Source of the DNA: Candidatus Rifleibacteriota bacterium
Lineage (GTDB): Bacteria > Vulcanimicrobiota > Xenobia > Xenobiales > Xenobiaceae
Assembly: GCA_900772775.1 (NCBI GenBank)
Contig: CAAGRW010000024.1
Span: 1 to 17,752, forward strand
Direction of reading: 5' to 3'
DNA: 17,752 nt
Shown: one piece after another, positions 8,501 to 15,317 of the stretch
Layout: every line of letters begins with the position of its first letter
Numbering within the stretch: the stretch's first letter is position 1
Translations under genes and position numbers: made by a program
Notes under the pieces: model-generated
The model's database searches: none
What the model saw: only the letters and a program-made list of their open reading frames with translations
Told to the model about the DNA's origin: nothing

Positions 8501-11500
8501 TCTTATTGCCAGGATAAGATTCTAACAACTTATCAAAGAGCGAGAGAGCCTTGGCGTAATTGCCATCGACTTCGTAAGAGGCCGCCCAATCTACATACAA
8601 ACGAGTAATTTCGTCCGCGATATTATCAGAAGCGAAGCGACTCGCTGCCAACTTACTGAGCGAGGCCACCGCCAATTCGTAATTGCCTTCTTCTTCGGCT
8701 TTGGAAGAGCGCAAACTGTACAATCTCTGGATGGACTTTTTAGCATCTTCCTGATCGAGATCTTGATCAAATTGCTCGACAAAGATCGAAATAGCCGCTT
8801 CAAATTTTCCTGCTTGCTCTTCTTTATCGGCTCGTTCATGATACAGACGTACCAATTCACGACTGACCAAAGCATTGTCAGGCTGCATAGAACGCAATTT
8901 GAAAAGTACATCCTGAGCAGCAGCCAGATCGCCCGTCTCTTCGGTAGAGGCCATATTCTTCATGAGCAAGTTGCCAATCTCGGCCGCAATAGGCGCTTTG
9001 TCTTCGGCCATCTCTTGCAACTTGAGCAATACGTCCACAGCCAGATTTGTTTGATCGGCTTGAATATAAACGGAAATAAGCTTGCGACTGGTAGGCTCGG
9101 TAAAAGATATGGAATTGGCTTTTTCCCAGCACTCGCGAGCTTTGGCAGTATTGTTCTCGGCAAAATAGCAATCGCCAAGCAAAGTAATAGCTTTGAGATT
9201 TTGAGCATCCAGCTTTAAAGCCTGACTCAAACGCTGACGCGCTCTCTCGTAGTGGCCCAATTCCAAGAAGTCTGAACCCATGTCGATAAGATCGGCCACT
9301 TCGCCAGCCACATTGGTCGGATCGATGTGGCGCTCTGTTGTCTGTACAGGAGCAGCAACACCAGCAGCAGGAGCTTGCTTATCAATTTCTTGAGTCTGAA
9401 CAGGCTGAGGTGCAGCAGTTTGCGCTGCAACTTGCTCAGCTTGTTTAAGCTTGACCAGCTCGGTGTCAAACATTTTGGTAAGGCTTTCGTCCGAGGCGTT
9501 GACAGCCAAAGTACGGCCTTTTTCCAACAAGCCGCGACCGTTTTCTTTGTCGCCGCTGTTAATTAAAGAGATAGCGGTTTGTAAATAAGCCGGATAATAC
9601 TCGGGATCACGCACAATAGATTGCATAAAGAGGCTTCTGGCTTCTTCTAAGCGACCAGTAGCTTGTGCGATAACGCCCTGAGAGAAAATTTCTTGAGCCG
9701 AAAGCACAGAAGAGACATTGGCAGTCCCTTTTTCCATGTCTTCTTTGACATATTCGGCGAGTTCTTGAGGCACATTGGATTCCGGCTCCGCAGCCTCTTC
9801 CACTTGCTTCATTTCGACAGCAGCTACACGCTCGTCACTCTTATCTACATCGGAAACGGCAAAGAGATTTTCCAGATGTTCTGTGGCTTCAGGATGCTCG
9901 GGAATAAACTTCAAAACTTTGGAGTAAGACTTCTTGGCCTCTTCTATATAGCCAAGCTTCTCCTGTAAGCGAGCAGCTTCCAGCCAGAAAGTGCTATTTT
10001 TGGGCGCAATAAGTACCAACCGCTGATATTGATCTAAAGCTTCTACTAAGTCGCCACTGGCCATAGCGATTTGGGCTCTGGTAACACGAGGAGCAACAGC
10101 TTCAGGATAAGCAGCCATAACAGCTTGAATAACACGAAGAGCTTCGGCGGGCTTGCCAACTTTGCTAAGTACAGAAGCATAGCGACATCTGATGTCCACA
10201 TTGTTGGGGTTAAGTTTGCAAGCTTTGTCATATTGCTCTAAAGCCATATCGGCCTGGTCAAGCTTAATATAAGCTTCACCGAGATCGACCAAAGCTTCTT
10301 CGTAGTCGGGCTTGGCATCCAAAGCTCTCTTCAGGAAGTCTACAGCCACCACGTAATTATTTAATTTTTGTAAATAAGTACGACCTACAGCTCTCAAGCT
10401 GCGAGCGTCATTAGGCTTGGCTTTAAGTACTTTATTGAAGCCAAACAAGGCATATTTCGGCTCGTTGAGTTCCAGATAAGCCTCGCCAATTTCGTAGTAT
10501 ATATCGAGGTTGTCGGGAGATAATTCCAAAATACGCTGATAAACTTGAATAGCTTTATCTGATTGACCGAATTTGCGATATATGGAAGCCAAAATAGTTT
10601 GGGCTTCAAGGTCGTTGGGGTTTATTTCTACAGCAGTTTTTAGTTCGTCTATGGCTTTTTCGCCATCCCTGCGTTTGACATAGCATTTACCTAAACTGAC
10701 ATGAAATTGTGAGTTTCTTGGTTGCAATTCGACCGCTTGGCTAAAAGCCTTGATAGCGTCGTCAATATTATCAATTTTCTCGGAGACTAAACCTAAGTTG
10801 TAAAAGCTATAACTGTCGCGAGGATTTAACTGAATGGCTTGAGTGAGAGCTTTGGAAGCTCCAACAAAATTGCCCATTTTCTGATAGGCTTGAGACAAAT
10901 TGAAATAAGATTCATAGTCCCCAGGATCAAGTTCCAAAGCTTTTCCAATAGCTTCAACGGCTTTAGGCCAATTGCCCAACTGGAAAGCGATTTGACCATA
11001 CTCGCTCCAAGCCTCAGTATACTCAGGATTTAACGAGACAGTTTTCTCGTACATTTGCATAGCCAAGTCAGGGCGATAAACCTCTTTGCAACAACGAGCC
11101 AAAGAGAGATAACCTTCAGCATTGTTAGGTTCAATGTTGAGGGTCTTTTGGAATTGCACCATGGCTTGCTTATAGCGGCCAGCCTTCATGTTTATGCGGC
11201 CGAGAGAAAACAAATAACGAGTGCACTTGGCATCTAAAGCATGAGCAGCTTCAAATTGCTTGATAGCTGGCACAGTCTGATTTTCTTTTTCGTAGATTAA
11301 ACCAAGTTGATAATGCGATTCGGCGGAGCGAGGATTATCTTCAGTAGCCTTGCGTAAATTGATAATGGCCATTTTATTCTGGCCTAACTGAGAATAGATT
11401 AGACCAGCTTGCTCGCGAGCTTCCCAAAGGCGAGGGTTGACATCTACGGCTTTATTGAGATGCTTCAAAGCGATTTCCGGACGTCCCAAAAGTCGGTTGG

Positions 11501-11900
11501 CTCTACCTAACTGGTAGTGAGCGTAACCATCATTGGGATTGAGAGCGACCGGACGCTCAAAAGCGGCCAAAGCTTCTTTAACTTCTTTTCTATAAAAGGC
11601 TAAATAAACAGGATCGGTAAAGACATTGAGTACGTGAGGGTCAAAACGCACAGCTTGCTCTAAATCTTCCAAAGCGCCCTTTAACTCGGCATTTTTGGCA
11701 AAAAGCAAACCGCGATGCAAATAGGCTAAAGCATGGTTGGGTTGCAAATGCAAGACCTGTTGAAAAGCCTTGACTGCTTCACCAATGTTTCCAGCTATCT
11801 GATATTCCCGTCCCAACTGGAAAAACGCCTCAGCATCGTTGGGATGCAGTTTTACCATAGTTTGATATTTCTGCAAATTAGAAGCTGACAACTCTGCCAT
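5568..11900 (-). CDS. giant tetratricopeptide-repeat protein (2110 aa) with Lys/Glu/Ala-rich tail
   Basis: A single uninterrupted frame of 2110 codons with no signal peptide, transmembrane segment or enzymatic domain, so most likely a cytoplasmic scaffold or protein-binding array. Residues 1-~680 hold about 20 canonical 34-residue TPRs with the NPND/Pro spacing. Residues ~680-735 are an acidic linker, then about two TPRs, then an Ala/Gln/Pro-rich linker (~805-865). Residues ~866-976 are degenerate 34-mers. Residues 977-1755 hold 19 units of almost exactly 41 residues with a LYxxW signature. Residues ~1756-2017 are TPR-like again. From residue 2018 comes an eight-residue A-K-A-K-E-E-A-E-type repeat (about nine copies), and the protein ends in a polybasic tail rich in KGK and KKKK. 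The ATG at 11900 is preceded by GAGGG about 12 bases away. It has its own promoter region and terminator, and is divergent from a GNAT gene. Binding partners are unknown. Confidence 0.93.
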   Translation of the reverse strand: MAELSASNLQKYQTMVKLHPNDAEAFFQLGREYQIAGNIGEAVKAFQQVLHLQPNHALAYLHRGLLFAKNAELKGALEDLEQAVRFDPHVLNVFTDPVYLAFYRKEVKEALAAFERPVALNPNDGYAHYQLGRANRLLGRPEIALKHLNKAVDVNPRLWEAREQAGLIYSQLGQNKMAIINLRKATEDNPRSAESHYQLGLIYEKENQTVPAIKQFEAAHALDAKCTRYLFSLGRINMKAGRYKQAMVQFQKTLNIEPNNAEGYLSLARCCKEVYRPDLAMQMYEKTVSLNPEYTEAWSEYGQIAFQLGNWPKAVEAIGKALELDPGDYESYFNLSQAYQKMGNFVGASKALTQAIQLNPRDSYSFYNLGLVSEKIDNIDDAIKAFSQAVELQPRNSQFHVSLGKCYVKRRDGEKAIDELKTAVEINPNDLEAQTILASIYRKFGQSDKAIQVYQRILELSPDNLDIYYEIGEAYLELNEPKYALFGFNKVLKAKPNDARSLRAVGRTYLQKLNNYVVAVDFLKRALDAKPDYEEALVDLGEAYIKLDQADMALEQYDKACKLNPNNVDIRCRYASVLSKVGKPAEALRVIQAVMAAYPEAVAPRVTRAQIAMASGDLVEALDQYQRLVLIAPKNSTFWLEAARLQEKLGYIEEAKKSYSKVLKFIPEHPEATEHLENLFAVSDVDKSDERVAAVEMKQVEEAAEPESNVPQELAEYVKEDMEKGTANVSSVLSAQEIFSQGVIAQATGRLEEARSLFMQSIVRDPEYYPAYLQTAISLINSGDKENGRGLLEKGRTLAVNASDESLTKMFDTELVKLKQAEQVAAQTAAPQPVQTQEIDKQAPAAGVAAPVQTTERHIDPTNVAGEVADLIDMGSDFLELGHYERARQRLSQALKLDAQNLKAITLLGDCYFAENNTAKARECWEKANSISFTEPTSRKLISVYIQADQTNLAVDVLLKLQEMAEDKAPIAAEIGNLLMKNMASTEETGDLAAAQDVLFKLRSMQPDNALVSRELVRLYHERADKEEQAGKFEAAISIFVEQFDQDLDQEDAKKSIQRLYSLRSSKAEEEGNYELAVASLSKLAASRFASDNIADEITRLYVDWAASYEVDGNYAKALSLFDKLLESYPGNKTAESEISRLVQDWAQEQLSSGQYEQAIKIYKNYAKRSFAEPIDKSIMAVYSRWSEEMVEDGMYSDADKLLHHLAKEQPDNTQVAEYIINLSVRWSRYLESQNKFDEAVKVVRQTLSEYPSAQACVDELVKLYESRTKELAADGLYEDAIKAYRGLASECKSSEHIANEHIARLYSAWLNSLEQDGCYEEAISVAKHWAASVDDDQEVREQVSRLYKSWAESYENNGSYSEAISCLSKLAKLQPEEVSIKAEIERLYNYWVDVKENADDFAGAIIACEHHYNHDPEHTASLDNIKRLYGCWIRYEEALGAYSDAIDIVRQFRNRFPDLAETSEYERRIALTWADELAESGEYEEAIKVIDELVGDIGASDELQVKLRSLHYRWADALASEDHIQAAAAVLDSLAKREPGLQEIRKRKFAIFSNKAKASEKDGDYVGAVTVMRRFNQLDPDFEAGVAEIIRIYKLWSESEEKAGHYAEAVQQLAKLQNFAPEAEGLEDCFLDVYKKWSSSFVEQAAYREAIDVMAGILNYLPKSVEATEQIVELYTQWAGTLLQNDRYESAVAVCCECEEHYSVKGSIEECKIETYDRWAQSLEKQYETRQAIEVLRKLLAAAPNFAGAKDRLSAQLVVLGTQFEEASSIEDALQAFLEAFNLNQDEKAKIGLHNCYSQLAELARFDDAPALAIERYEEALKYKPDDEKIVNKLEELRLDLADKQVREGDLEEALASYKAQLAIEPSNIRAKEAILQVFKINSEDPKEAKPFGYIDFYRNLASSKPESFALQILLAQAYTVVDKLPLAIVCLRRALRLGAGLEVVSQMAEDYVKIGKPDASIRLIEQIVSEEKAGADLMAKLIELYRQYYADDYSERIAQLVDGLKELDATHPLIISLEAEAKAKEEAEARAKEEAEAKAKEEAEARAKEEAEAKAKEEAEAKAKEEAEAKAKEEAEAKAKEETEAKAKKEPKTKGKGKSGGKKKKGKK
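5628..5845 (-). repeat. 24-bp tandem repeat encoding the E/A/K(R) octapeptide tail
   Basis: About nine in-frame copies of a 24-base unit encode EAEAKAKE with K/R alternation. The period preserves all reading frames, which is why long meaningless frames appear on the other strand here. Sequences like this form an isolated charged alpha helix or coiled coil. Near-identical copies make the locus prone to gain or loss of whole units without breaking the frame. The array is directly followed by the Lys/Gly-rich C-terminus. Confidence 0.9.
6636..8972 (-). repeat. 19 tandem 41-residue TPR/HAT-like units within the giant protein
   Basis: Protein residues 977-1755 divide cleanly into 19 units. Seventeen are exactly 41 residues, one is 40 and one is 42. 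The shared pattern is R-L-Y at positions 1-3, Trp at 6 (14 of 19 units), Glu/Asn/Asp and Gly around 11-14, Tyr/Phe at 16, Ala at 19, hydrophobic at 20, and Pro near 31 in many units. The second half matches a normal TPR helix B (GxYxeAi), while the first helix is about seven residues longer than in a 34-mer. The DNA copies are diverged, so this is an old protein-level expansion. Confidence 0.85.
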
Positions 11901-11926
11901 AGTAGTTATAAACCCTCATTATCTTT

Positions 11927-11970
11927 TTCCGAACTGGATCTGAATCTGTGTCTCCAACCCCAGTTCGGAA
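11927..11970. repeat. perfect 11-bp inverted repeat upstream of the TPR gene
   Basis: TTCCGAACTGG (11927-11937) and CCAGTTCGGAA (11960-11970) are exact inverted copies separated by 22 bases. Neither strand has a T-run after the stem, so it is not a terminator. It lies 27 bases upstream of the TPR start codon and overlaps the predicted transcription start, so it could be an operator or, if transcription starts further upstream, an mRNA 5' hairpin. Confidence 0.75.
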
Positions 11971-11998
11971 CTAAACTGATCACACAGCCCCGTCTCAA
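11970..11998 (-). promoter_or_regulatory. candidate promoter of the giant TPR gene
   Basis: On the minus strand TTGAGA (11998-11993; 5 of 6 matches) and TTTAGT (11975-11970; 4 of 6) are separated by 17 bases. Transcription would begin near 11963, inside the right arm of the inverted repeat, giving an untranslated leader of about 60 bases. The -10 match is only fair. Confidence 0.35.
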
Positions 11999-12253
11999 CA
12001 CATACACAAAAAGGTACGCCCATCCCTCAATAAAACGGTTCTGCCGACTTCGTGTTAAGCTTTTTTTATCCTACACAAACTGCGTAAAATTCGGCTTAAT
12101 AGCCGTTTTGTCGCTTATTTTCAGTAGATTTATTTGCAAAAACAATGTTTTTATCGCTAAATAATCTCGAGCAGGCTGAAGGAGCCGCCTTGCAGAAGTT
12201 GGAGCGAGCTTTTTTTAATGAATTTATCTAAAGCATTTTCAGGGGAGAAAACA

Positions 12254-12820
12254 ATGATTCAAGCTGAAAGATTGCGCCTTTGGCCCTTAGAGCATTGTGA
12301 TTTGGGCAAAAATTATCAGTGGGCCAACGATATGGAATTGTGTCGCTATGCCGGCGCTTTGCCTATGCCCAAGTCGCTCAATGAATTGGAAGGTTGGTAT
12401 AACAGCGCCAACAGTAACCCAGAAACATCGATTTTTGCTATAAAATTAAATGACGGAGCCTACATAGGTAATATAGAAATACGCAATCTTGATTTGCGCT
12501 GCGCTAATTGCGAATTGGGCATTATTCTGGGGGAAACTTCTATGCGAGGTAAAGGATACGGTCGCGAAGCAGTTATGGCCTTGTGCGGCTTTGTCTTCGA
12601 ACAATTGCGCTTGCACAGAGTAACCGTACATGTTTTAGAATTTAACGAAAGAGCAGCCCGTATGTTTACAAAATGCGGCTTTGTTCAAGAAGGAACAGAG
12701 CGAGAATCTTTCTGGCTGGACGGACGCTATTGGGACGTGCGTATTTTCAGTTTATTGGAAAGCGAATTTCGCTCCCAAGTTGCTAAGTTATCACCTACAT
12801 ATAAAAAATGTGCCCACTAA
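12254..12820 (+). CDS. GNAT family N-acetyltransferase, RimJ/RimL-like
   Basis: A 188-residue acetyl-CoA-dependent acetyltransferase of the RimJ/RimL/SpeG type, modifying either a protein N-terminus or a small amine. It opens with the usual AERLRLWPLEHCDL strand-helix. The acetyl-CoA pyrophosphate loop is R98-G-K-G-Y-G103, preceded by the ELGIIL strand. The NERAARMFTKCGF segment is the family's motif B, and ESFWLDGRYWDV is the typical end. I start it at the ATG at 12254 because AGGGGAG lies six to seven bases before it and the protein then begins like its relatives. An in-frame ATG at 12218 would add 12 residues but has no good ribosome-binding site. It is divergent from the TPR gene, and mtnA follows 72 bases later. 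The substrate is unknown. Confidence 0.88.
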   Translation: MIQAERLRLWPLEHCDLGKNYQWANDMELCRYAGALPMPKSLNELEGWYNSANSNPETSIFAIKLNDGAYIGNIEIRNLDLRCANCELGIILGETSMRGKGYGREAVMALCGFVFEQLRLHRVTVHVLEFNERAARMFTKCGFVQEGTERESFWLDGRYWDVRIFSLLESEFRSQVAKLSPTYKKCAH

Positions 12821-12892
12821 GTTGGTTATTTTTGTAAATTAAAGTTAGGACAAATTCTAAAAATATAACTAAATAAAGGATAGGACAACTTC

Positions 12893-13918
12893 GTGAAACC
12901 GATTATCTGGTGCGGCGATCATGCCGAATTAATTGATCAAACCACTCTTCCCACCGAAGAGAACTGGATTTCTTGCTCCACCCCGGAAAAAATTGCCTGG
13001 GCCATAGAAACAATGAAAGTGCGCGGAGCTCCAGCCATAGGCGTAAGCGCGGCCTACGGCATGGCTTTGGCGGCTTTAAATAATGCTTCTTTGCCAATTA
13101 AGTCTTTAAAAGAAAAATTGGCTGCAGCCTCAAAGCTTATAGGTGCAACTAGACCGACGGCCGTAAATCTTTTTTGGGCCCTTAAAGAGATGGAAAAAGT
13201 GTGGTTAAATTCGGACGATCCGGCCACGCTAGTTCAAGCTATGCTTAAACGTGCGCAAGAAATAGCGACTGAAGACGAAAATATGTGCAAAGCAATTGGA
13301 CGCCATGGGGCCGCTTTAGTGCCAAATAACGCTCGCATTTTAACTCATTGCAACGCCGGAGCCTTGGCTACAGCCGATTACGGCACAGCTTTAGGCGTAA
13401 TTAGAGCGGCTTTCGAAGAGGGAAAAGTCAAAATGGTTTGGGCCGATGAGACGCGACCTTTCTTGCAAGGCGCTCGCTTAACAGCTTGGGAATTACATAA
13501 GGATAATATTCCCGTGCGCTTGATATGTGACAACATGGCCGGTCATTTTATGCAACGTGGCCAAATAGATATGGCTGTTGTTGGAGCCGATCGTATTACC
13601 GCCAATGGCGATGTGGCTAATAAAATCGGTACTTACAGCGTGGCCGTGCTTTGCAAAGAACACAATATACCTTTTTATGTGGCCGCTCCCTACTCTACCA
13701 TAGATTTGAATTTGCACGATGGTAAAGATATACCTATCGAAGAACGCAAAGCTGAAGAACTAACGACAATGGCCGGCAAACGCATAGCTCCAGAGGGTAT
13801 AGAAGTAGCCAATCCAGCTTTTGACGTTACTCCTGCAAAGTTGATTACAGCGATCATTACCGAAAAAGGCGTCTTCCGTCCTCCCTTCGATTTTTCTAAA
13901 GTGCTGGAGCAAAAATAG
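12893..13918 (+). CDS. mtnA: S-methyl-5-thioribose-1-phosphate isomerase
   Basis: A 341-residue aldose-ketose isomerase of the methionine salvage pathway, converting methylthioribose 1-phosphate to methylthioribulose 1-phosphate. It belongs to the eIF2B-alpha-like fold family. KVRGAPAIGVSAAYG, THCNAGALATADYGTALGV with catalytic Cys153, and VVGADRI with catalytic Asp233 are all present. The 80-residue spacing equals that between Cys160 and Asp240 of the B. subtilis enzyme. The ending with PAFDVTPAKLITAIITEKG is typical, as is the length. Translation starts at GTG 12893 with AGGA upstream. No other salvage gene (mtnK, mtnB, mtnC, mtnD) lies in the window, so the rest of the pathway must be elsewhere or the enzyme serves a shortened route. 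It is followed by a hairpin and then holA. Confidence 0.95.
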   Translation: MKPIIWCGDHAELIDQTTLPTEENWISCSTPEKIAWAIETMKVRGAPAIGVSAAYGMALAALNNASLPIKSLKEKLAAASKLIGATRPTAVNLFWALKEMEKVWLNSDDPATLVQAMLKRAQEIATEDENMCKAIGRHGAALVPNNARILTHCNAGALATADYGTALGVIRAAFEEGKVKMVWADETRPFLQGARLTAWELHKDNIPVRLICDNMAGHFMQRGQIDMAVVGADRITANGDVANKIGTYSVAVLCKEHNIPFYVAAPYSTIDLNLHDGKDIPIEERKAEELTTMAGKRIAPEGIEVANPAFDVTPAKLITAIITEKGVFRPPFDFSKVLEQK

Positions 13919-13953
13919 AGCCGGTACGCCGGTACAGTTGATTGTTAAGATTC

Positions 13954-13986
13954 GCAACCGCACTTTTTGGTGGAAAGAGCGGTTGC
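13954..13986 (+). repeat. hairpin between mtnA and holA
   Basis: GCAACCGC (13954-13961) pairs with GCGGTTGC (13979-13986), and an inner CTTT/AAAG pairing extends the stem to about 12 base pairs around one A-A mismatch. No U-run follows in either direction. Upstream of it CCGGTACG is followed directly by CCGGTACA, a short direct repeat. It could limit read-through, act as a processing site or be an operator for holA. Confidence 0.6.
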
Positions 13987-14024
13987 AAAGTTGTATATAA
14001 ATCGCCGAAATTATGGAGTGCATT

Positions 14025-15059
14025 ATGGCTCGTTACGCTGCTGAAGACGCCATGCGTTTGCTGGAGACAAAAAAAGTTAAAGAAGCGACCGCTTACATAT
14101 TGTACGGCGGAGACGAATATTTAATTTCTGAAACGATGCGGTTGTTGCGCGATTATGTTATAAATGCTGATTTCGGCGACTTTAACTATACGCGTATGGA
14201 ATGCAATGGCTCAACCAAAACGACAGAATTGATAAATGCGTTGCGCGAATTGCCTATGCTTGCCGATAAACGACTTTTAGAGTTGCATTCCTACCAAAAC
14301 CTTACCGAATCTACAATAAAAAAAATTGAAAAAACTTTCAAAGAAACTTTGCAAGAAGGTAGCACTATCATATGCTTAATTAGCCACGATGAAGCTAAAA
14401 AATCTAAAAGTAAACTGGTTACTTGGGCTCAAGATTACGCTCAAGAAATAAATTGCAACGTTTCAACTTATAACCTTCCCCGCTGGGCAGAGCTCTATCT
14501 AAAAAATAAAGGTTGCAAATTTAAAGATTCTAGAGCCGCTCAAGAATTGCAAAATCGAACCGGTACAAACTTGCTTGAGCTTAATTCTCAATTGGATCAA
14601 TTAGCTCTTTATGTTGGCGACAAGAAAATAATCGACATAGAAGATGTTCGTTTGGTTGTACGCCAAAGCAACGAAATAAAAGTATGGGAGTATACCAAAG
14701 CTCTCACTCAAAAAGACTATAAAAAAGCCATGCAAGTTTGTGCTTCACTTTTGGAAGATAACGCTCAAAGAGGTAGTCTGACTTTAATTTCATTTACCAA
14801 TAAATATTTGCGCGATTTGGCCCAAGCTCTGGATATTACTTCTAAATACGGTTTCAATGCCAACAGTCTAGCTCAGCAAATGAGCGATAAGAGAGATTTT
14901 CAAATAAATTACCTTCTCAAAGATTTGCGTAACTGGAAAGAAGCTAATCTGAGAGATGCTTTTCACAGTTTGTGCCAAGCGGATTTGCGCCTTAAGACTG
15001 GCAGTGATCCATTATTGACTATGCAACTGCTAACTTTACGTCTCGTGGGCAGACGGTAA
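14025..15059 (+). CDS. holA: DNA polymerase III delta subunit
   Basis: A 344-residue clamp-loader subunit that binds the beta clamp and opens it during replication. It starts with the AYILYGGDEYLISETMRLLRD segment typical of HolA. It continues through the AAA+-like core (GSTIICLISHDE), the linker with TGTNLLELNSQLDQLALYVG, and ends with the collar-domain motif AFHSLCQADLRLKTGSDPLLTMQLLTLRLV. I prefer the ATG at 14025 because TGGAG lies six bases before it. An in-frame ATG at 14013 lacks a ribosome-binding site. The gene is about 100 bases downstream of mtnA on the same strand, and a weak terminator-like structure overlaps its end. An essential replication gene here argues that the window is chromosomal. 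Confidence 0.92.
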   Translation: MARYAAEDAMRLLETKKVKEATAYILYGGDEYLISETMRLLRDYVINADFGDFNYTRMECNGSTKTTELINALRELPMLADKRLLELHSYQNLTESTIKKIEKTFKETLQEGSTIICLISHDEAKKSKSKLVTWAQDYAQEINCNVSTYNLPRWAELYLKNKGCKFKDSRAAQELQNRTGTNLLELNSQLDQLALYVGDKKIIDIEDVRLVVRQSNEIKVWEYTKALTQKDYKKAMQVCASLLEDNAQRGSLTLISFTNKYLRDLAQALDITSKYGFNANSLAQQMSDKRDFQINYLLKDLRNWKEANLRDAFHSLCQADLRLKTGSDPLLTMQLLTLRLVGRR

Positions 15060-15069
15060 TTATTTTTTT
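15039..15069 (+). terminator. weak intrinsic terminator at the end of holA
   Basis: CGTCT (15039-15043) and AGACG (15051-15055) form a short stem overlapping the last holA codons. A run of seven T (15063-15069) follows after a seven-base gap. The short stem and the gap make it a weak candidate. Confidence 0.35.
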
Positions 15070-15076
15070 GCCATAA

Positions 15077-15202
15077 CGTCAACATACACTTCAATACAAA
15101 ATTGTAAAAAAATGTGCACAAATTAGACTACAAGAAGGGAGAGAAAAATTTAGGGAAGAAGTGGAGATAGGAGGTGAAGGAAATCGTATTCCCTTCGCAT
15201 AG
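15077..15202 (+). pseudogene. possible remnant of the 3' end of tnpB
   Basis: A 41-codon open stretch after a TAA at 15074 and ending at TAG 15200-15202. It is charged, with a segment E-I-G-G-E-G-N-R-I-P-F-A before the stop. It sits exactly where the end of tnpB would be relative to the omega-RNA-like right end that follows. None of the conserved TnpB zinc-finger or RuvC residues are present, so the assignment rests on position and general tail character only. Confidence 0.2.
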
Positions 15203-15317
15203 TACAAGTGTATGGACAGGGCATTGTCCATTGTAGAGAGCTCGTAAGACCTGTTGGTTTTCAGTAGGCAAGGCTCGTGAATGTTTCGGAATCCCCTGGC
15301 TTTAGCCACGGGGATTC
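15203..15317 (+). ncRNA. omega-RNA-like right end of an IS200/IS605-family element (orphan)
   Basis: The stretch ends in an imperfect palindrome: GAATCCCCTGGC (15289-15300), loop TTTA, then GCCACGGGGATTC (15305-15317), which pair over 12 base pairs with one bulged C. The subterminal hairpin of IS605/IS1341-type elements has exactly this style: CCCC stem, CTTTAG loop, GAATC foot (for example ISDra2, GAATC...CTTTAG...). It forms the 3' end of the TnpB guide RNA. Upstream a second stem, ATGGACA/TGTCCAT (15212-15218 and 15225-15231), and a G/U-rich linker match the scaffold layout. No transposase (tnpA) or intact tnpB is present, and the left end was not found. If the RNA is made, its guide would start shortly after 15317. 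The exact boundaries are estimates. Confidence 0.6.

Larger units (their letters stand above)
11901..12253. other. divergent intergenic region between the TPR and GNAT genes
   Basis: A gap of about 350 bases holding the promoters of both genes. Besides the perfect 11-base inverted repeat annotated separately, AAAACGG (12032-12038) and GCCGA (12043-12047) pair in nested fashion with TCGGC (12091-12095) and CCGTTTT (12103-12109), enclosing an AT-rich core. On the plus strand TTGCAA and TAAATAAT around 12134-12165 are a weak candidate promoter for the GNAT gene. A seven-T run precedes position 12218. No coding sequence or RNA gene is evident. Confidence 0.6.

Noticed and set aside
8763..9218. 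151-codon plus-strand frame inside the TPR gene
   Set aside because: It is antisense to a well-supported TPR frame, has no recognisable domain and no ribosome-binding site. Many such shadows occur along this gene.
12218..12253. Upstream ATG for the GNAT gene
   Set aside because: The downstream ATG at 12254 has a much better Shine-Dalgarno sequence and the extra 12 residues are outside the family's domain.
14013..14024. Upstream ATG for holA
   Set aside because: There is no ribosome-binding site before it; the TGGAG that would serve the ATG at 14025 overlaps this start.
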